From JAFMIX01 sp031371425 (GTDB lineage Bacteria; Verrucomicrobiota; Verrucomicrobiia; Limisphaerales; JAFMIX01): 7,840 bases of DNA. Positions within the stretch are counted from its first letter, which is position 1; each line of letters begins with the position of its first letter. The stretch lies in the NCBI GenBank assembly GCA_031371425.1, contig JANMJO010000112.1, forward strand, positions 1 through 7,840, written 5' to 3'. The position numbers were made by a program, and so were the translations under genes. Shown here one piece after another: positions 4,635 to 7,840 of the stretch. Under the pieces are notes generated by a model. That model was not told where the DNA came from and did no database searches. It worked only from the letters and a program-made list of their open reading frames with translations.

Positions 4635-6055
4635 ATTCCCTCGACCTCATCCTCCGCAACGGCACGGTCATCACGCCGGATGGCTTGCAACAAACCGACA
4701 TCGCCGTGGCGGACGGCAAGATTGTTTCGCTCGCAGCCACCGGCGGCGCGAGTGAGGAGATTGATGCGACCGGGCTGCACATCTTTCCCGGCGTGATTGA
4801 TTCGCACGTCCACTTCAACGAGCCGGGCCGGGCGGACTGGGAAGGCATCGCCACCGGTTCGCGCTCGCTCGCGGCGGGCGGCGGCACGCTCTTCTTCGAC
4901 ATGCCGCTGAACGCGCATCCTCCCACGTGCGACGCCGCCAGCTTCGATGAGAAACTGATCGCAGCGCAGGAACAATCCGTGACCGACTTCGCGCTGTGGG
5001 GCGGGATTGTCCCCGGCAACCTGGACAAAATGGAGCGGCTGGCGGCGCGCGGAGTCATCGGCTTCAAGGCTTTCATGGCGGACAGCGGCATCGGGGATTT
5101 TTCGTGCGTGGACGACGCGACGTTGAAGGCAGGCATGGGGCGCGCGGCGGAGTTGGGCAGGCTCGTCGCCGTTCACGCCGAGAGCGAACCCATCACCGCC
5201 CGGCTCACGGCGGAGGCGCTGGCGGAGAATCGTATTTCCGTGCGCGACTATCTTAATTCACGGCCGATCTATCAGGAGTTGGAAGCGATCCAACGCGCGA
5301 TCCATATCGCCGGCGAAACAAAATGCCCGCTCCACATCGTCCATGTCAGCAGCGGCGCGGGCGTGGCGCTGGTGGCATCTGCCCGCAGCCACGGCGCGGA
5401 CGTGACATGCGAGACTTGCCCGCATTATCTCACAATGACAGAGGAAGACATGGAGCGCATCGGCGCGCTGGCGAAGTGCGCGCCGCCGTTGCGCACGAAG
5501 TCCGCGCAAGATGTGCTGTGGCGGTATCTGGAAAAAGGCCACATCTGCACCATCGGCTCGGATCACTCGCCCTCGACACCGGACATGAAACGCGGCGCGA
5601 ACTTCTTCAAAGTGTGGGGCGGCATCTCCGGCGTGCAGCACACGCTGTCGCTCCTCCTGACTGGTAGAAGACGAGGTGACGAGGCTCAAAATAAATTCGG
5701 AGTGCGGAGTGCGGAGTGCGGAGCGGAAAGTCAGAACCTCCCCACGTCGGCTGCTACAACTGAATTGCCGCTGGCGCTAATTGCCGACCTGCTCTCCACG
5801 AACGTCGTCACGCGTTTCAATATTCCGAACAAGGGGAGAATCGCCGCTGGCTTCGACGCGGACTTTGCGCTCGTGGATTTGAAACGGAAGTTCACCGTGG
5901 CGAAAGAGGATTTGCTCTACCGCCACCGGCAAAGCCCGTATGAGGGCCGCGCGTTGACAGGCCGCGTGGTTCGCACCATCCTGCGCGGGCAGACGATTTA
6001 CAAGGACGGCAAAATCACCGCGACGGGCAGCGGCAAACTCATCAAACCAGTATGA
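4631..6055 (+). CDS. allB: Allantoinase, with a 33-residue in-frame insertion
   Basis: Opens the hydantoin ring of (S)-allantoin to allantoate; a cyclic amidohydrolase with a binuclear metal site on a TIM barrel. Metal-site residues are all visible: DSHVHFNEPG with H59 and H61, GFKAFM with the carbamylated lysine K146, AVHAESE with H182, LHIVHVSSG with H238, and IGSDHSP with D311. The C-terminal beta-sandwich returns with KGRIAAGFDADFALVDL and SPYEGRALTGRV. At 474 residues it is longer than expected (about 440-455). The excess is residues 345-377, between the barrel helix GGISGVQHTLSLLLT and LPLALIADLLSTN; it corresponds to the repeat element described separately and lies after all catalytic residues, so activity is plausibly kept. 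Start ATG 4631 has no Shine-Dalgarno site. The stop overlaps the allE start by 4 bases. Alanine codons are mainly GCG, unlike allC. Confidence 0.93.
   Translation: MNSLDLILRNGTVITPDGLQQTDIAVADGKIVSLAATGGASEEIDATGLHIFPGVIDSHVHFNEPGRADWEGIATGSRSLAAGGGTLFFDMPLNAHPPTCDAASFDEKLIAAQEQSVTDFALWGGIVPGNLDKMERLAARGVIGFKAFMADSGIGDFSCVDDATLKAGMGRAAELGRLVAVHAESEPITARLTAEALAENRISVRDYLNSRPIYQELEAIQRAIHIAGETKCPLHIVHVSSGAGVALVASARSHGADVTCETCPHYLTMTEEDMERIGALAKCAPPLRTKSAQDVLWRYLEKGHICTIGSDHSPSTPDMKRGANFFKVWGGISGVQHTLSLLLTGRRRGDEAQNKFGVRSAECGAESQNLPTSAATTELPLALIADLLSTNVVTRFNIPNKGRIAAGFDADFALVDLKRKFTVAKEDLLYRHRQSPYEGRALTGRVVRTILRGQTIYKDGKITATGSGKLIKPV
5664..5757. mobile_element. Small MITE/REP-like element inserted in frame in allantoinase
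   Basis: The ends form an imperfect inverted repeat: 5664-5687 begins GTAGAAGACGAGGTGACGAG and the complement of 5734-5757 begins GTAGCAGCCGACGTGGGGAG, matching at 18 of 24 positions. Both ends begin with GTAG, as in the element at 4525-4624. The direct repeat ACTG flanks it at 5660-5663 and 5759-5762, exactly 99 bases apart, which looks like a 4-base target duplication and keeps the frame (33 codons). Removing the 99 bases restores LLLTELPLALIADLLSTN. No transposase is encoded, so any movement would need help in trans. Confidence 0.7.
5699..5723. repeat. Heptanucleotide tandem repeat GGAGTGC (about 3.6 copies)
   Basis: Three exact GGAGTGC units (5699-5719) and a partial fourth lie at the middle of the element inserted in allantoinase. 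They read as FGVRSAECGA in the protein. A 7-base unit changes the reading frame if one copy is gained or lost, so slippage here would break allB. Confidence 0.85.
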
Positions 6056-6798
6056 AATCCAAATCCGGCTCCACCCGCACCGTAGTCAAACGCAACTACG
6101 CGCTCATCACGCCGGACGGCTTCGTGCCAAGCGTCTTGCCCGGCTGGCGCAACGCCGGCGTCATCATCCACATCGCGCCCGTGATGGGCGGCCCGCGCTT
6201 TGCGCAACTGACAATCACGTTGGATGCAACCAGCGTCGGCGCGGGCAGCACCGGTGCGCTCGAACATTTTTATTACGTCCAAACCGGCGGCTGCACGGCG
6301 CAACTCAACGGCAGGAAACACGAGCTGACCGCCGGTAGTTATTTATTCCTGCCGCCGAAAACGAAGTTCAAATTCTCCGGCGCGAGCAAGGGCACGCGGC
6401 TGGTGGTGTTCCAGAAAAGATTCGAGCCGCTCACTGGCGAAAAACTTCCCGCCGTCCTCGTCGGCCACGCCACCGCCATCAAAGGCCAGCCGTTCCTCGG
6501 TCACAAGGACGCACGGCTGCAAGTGCTGTTGCCCGACCATCCGTCATTTGACATGGCCGTGAACATCTTCACTTACGACCCCGGCGCGACACTGCCGTTC
6601 GTCGAGACACACATCATGGAGCACGGCCTGCTGATGCTCGCGGGCGGCGGCATCTACCGCCTCGACGCCGACCGCCACCGCGTCACCGCCGGCGACGTGA
6701 TCTGGATGGGGAGCTACTGCCCGCAATGGTTCATCGCGCAGGGCAAAGCGACCTCGAGTTACATCTACTACAAGGACGTGAACAGAGCGCCGTTGTGA
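6052..6798 (+). CDS. allE: (S)-ureidoglycine aminohydrolase (bicupin)
   Basis: Releases ammonia from (S)-ureidoglycine to give (S)-ureidoglycolate, fixing the stereochemistry for the next enzyme. The 248-residue protein has two cupin domains, about residues 45-125 and 165-245. The C-terminal cupin carries the Mn site FVETHIMEHG with E185, H187 and H191, and CPQWF with Q225; the spacing (+2, +6, +40) is identical to that in the Arabidopsis enzyme as I remember it. Substrate-side residues Y202, Y237 and K241 also fall at the expected offsets. The N-terminal cupin lacks a full metal set, as in the family. No signal peptide is seen, so it is cytoplasmic. The ATG overlaps the allB stop (ATGA at 6052), indicating translational coupling; malate synthase follows after 13 bases. 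Confidence 0.95.
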   Translation: MKSKSGSTRTVVKRNYALITPDGFVPSVLPGWRNAGVIIHIAPVMGGPRFAQLTITLDATSVGAGSTGALEHFYYVQTGGCTAQLNGRKHELTAGSYLFLPPKTKFKFSGASKGTRLVVFQKRFEPLTGEKLPAVLVGHATAIKGQPFLGHKDARLQVLLPDHPSFDMAVNIFTYDPGATLPFVETHIMEHGLLMLAGGGIYRLDADRHRVTAGDVIWMGSYCPQWFIAQGKATSSYIYYKDVNRAPL

Positions 6799-6811
6799 AC
6801 ACCTTATCGTC

Positions 6812-7840
6812 ATGAGCAACTCACCCACTCCGCCTGCGGGCATCAAAGTCATCGCCGACTCCACGCCGGAAATGTCTGAAATCCTCACGCCCGGCGCGCT
6901 CGCGTTCGTGGGGACACTCGCCCGCCAATTTGAATCCGCGCGCCAAAAACTTTTGGCGAAACGCGTCGATCGGCAGAAGAAAATTGACGGCGGCGCGATG
7001 CCGGACTTCCTCGCCACGACGAAACACATCCGCGATGACAAGTCGTGGCGCGTCGCTTCGATCCCCGCTGATTTGCAGGATCGGCGCACGGAAATCACCG
7101 GGCCGGTGGACCGCAAGATGGTCATCAACGCGCTCAATTGTGGCGCGAAAGTTTTCATGGCCGACTTCGAGGACGCCACGTCGCCGACTTGGAAAAATCT
7201 CATCGAAGGCCAGGCGAATCTCCGCGACGCCGTGCGCCGGACGATTTCATTCAGCAATCCCGACGGCAAGCAATACAAGTTGAACGAGAAGACCGCCACG
7301 CTGCTCGTGCGCCCGCGCGGCTGGCATTTGCCGGAGAAACACGTCCTCGTGGATGGCCAGCCGATTTCCGGCAGTCTGTTCGACTTCGGTCTGTATTTCT
7401 TCCACAACGCCGCCGAGTTGTTGCAGCGCGGCAGCGGCCCGTATTTTTATTTGCCGAAGATGGAGAGCCATCTCGAAGCGCGGCTCTGGAACGACGTTTT
7501 CAATTTCGCGCAGGACGCGCTGAAGATTCCGCGCGGCTCGATCCGCGCGACGGTTTTGATTGAGACGATTCTCGCCACGTTCGAGACAGAGGAAATTCTT
7601 TACGAACTGCGCGAACATTCGGCGGGGCTGAATTGCGGGCGCTGGGATTACATTTTCAGCTTCATCAAAAAATTCCGCAACCGCCCCGGCTTCACGTTTC
7701 CCGACCGCACGCAGGTCACGATGACCTCGCCGTTCATGCGCGCGTATTGCCTGAACGTCATCAAGGTCTGTCATCGTCGCGGCGCGCACGCGATGGGCGG
7801 CATGGCGGCGCAGATTCCCATCAAGAGCGATCCGGCGGCG
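6812..7840 (+). CDS. aceB: Malate synthase A, 3'-truncated by the window
   Basis: Condenses glyoxylate with acetyl-CoA to malate. The frame runs open to the last base; 343 residues are present of about 530-540, so the C-terminal part with the catalytic Asp is not seen. Family motifs in order: VFMADFEDATSPTW (115-127), LLVRPRGWHLPEKH with the catalytic Arg R167, YLPKMESHLEARLWND (213-228), SIRATVLIET with E251, GLNCGRWDYIFS with D279 (the Mg ligands), MTSPFMRAY, and RRGAHAMGGMAAQIP (322-336). These fit the A isoform rather than the larger G isoform. ATG 6812 is 13 bases after allE and lacks a ribosome site. No isocitrate lyase is adjacent within view, and the gene sits at the end of the ureide pathway, so its likely job is disposal of glyoxylate from urate rather than, or in addition to, the glyoxylate shunt. 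Confidence 0.96.
   Translation, partial: MSNSPTPPAGIKVIADSTPEMSEILTPGALAFVGTLARQFESARQKLLAKRVDRQKKIDGGAMPDFLATTKHIRDDKSWRVASIPADLQDRRTEITGPVDRKMVINALNCGAKVFMADFEDATSPTWKNLIEGQANLRDAVRRTISFSNPDGKQYKLNEKTATLLVRPRGWHLPEKHVLVDGQPISGSLFDFGLYFFHNAAELLQRGSGPYFYLPKMESHLEARLWNDVFNFAQDALKIPRGSIRATVLIETILATFETEEILYELREHSAGLNCGRWDYIFSFIKKFRNRPGFTFPDRTQVTMTSPFMRAYCLNVIKVCHRRGAHAMGGMAAQIPIKSDPAA

Noticed and set aside
6941..6958. Perfect 8-2-8 palindrome CGCCAAAA-AC-TTTTGGCG in malate synthase
   Set aside because: About one such short palindrome is expected by chance in this length, and it encodes a stretch (RQKLLAKR) that looks native to malate synthase, so no insertion is implied.
1..7840. CRISPR array, tRNA or rRNA genes, transposase or phage genes
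   Set aside because: No spaced direct-repeat array, no tRNA-like cloverleaf that I could see, and coding space is filled by metabolic genes.

Overview
This window holds one dense, all-plus-strand purine (urate/ureide) catabolic gene cluster. The genes present, with confidently recognised families, account for every step from urate to glyoxylate and then into malate: PuuD-type membrane urate oxidase (1160-1999), 5-hydroxyisourate hydrolase (2952-3308), OHCU decarboxylase (2415-2948), allantoinase (4631-6055), allantoate amidohydrolase (3319-4482), (S)-ureidoglycine aminohydrolase (6052-6798), a second M20-type amidase suited to the ureidoglycolate step (1-1089, cut at its 5' end), and malate synthase A (6812-7840, cut at its 3' end). 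Run this way, all four urate nitrogens leave as ammonia without urea or urease, and the carbon leaves as glyoxylate that malate synthase condenses with acetyl-CoA. The only member without an obvious role is a small VOC/glyoxalase-fold protein (2007-2402).

Layout: the amidase ends at 1089; a 70-base gap with a short direct repeat precedes puuD. From puuD to allC the genes sit 3-12 bases apart. Between allC and allB lies a 148-base gap (4483-4630) that is mostly a 100-base inverted-repeat element with a GTAG-plus-hairpin design like REP/REPIN repeats. allB and allE overlap by 4 bases (ATGA), and malate synthase starts 13 bases after allE. No regulator, transporter, RNA gene, CRISPR array or transposase gene is visible, and no convincing minus-strand gene. 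Almost no start codon has a clear Shine-Dalgarno sequence.

The organism is a GC-rich bacterium. The repeat types (the GTAGGGCAGGCG inverted repeat, the GGAGTGC heptamer repeat, the GTAGAAG/GTAGCAG ends) remind me, from memory only, of repeats scattered through Verrucomicrobiota genomes such as the Pedosphaera/Limisphaera group. This is a moderate-confidence guess.

The most unusual aspect is not the pathway but the way palindromic elements sit in translated sequence. (1) Allantoinase carries an extra 33 codons bounded by an ACTG direct repeat, with imperfect terminal inverted repeats starting GTAG and an internal heptamer tandem repeat. (2) The 5' amidase carries a near-perfect 32-base, AT-rich palindrome at a point where I expect homologues to be shorter. 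(3) The repeat between allC and allB is fully open in one frame and forms a 51-codon mini-ORF whose start overlaps the allC stop and whose stop overlaps the allB start, both as ATGA. Together these suggest small palindromic elements that are tolerated inside, or stitched into, translated messages, comparable in principle to the Rickettsia palindromic elements.
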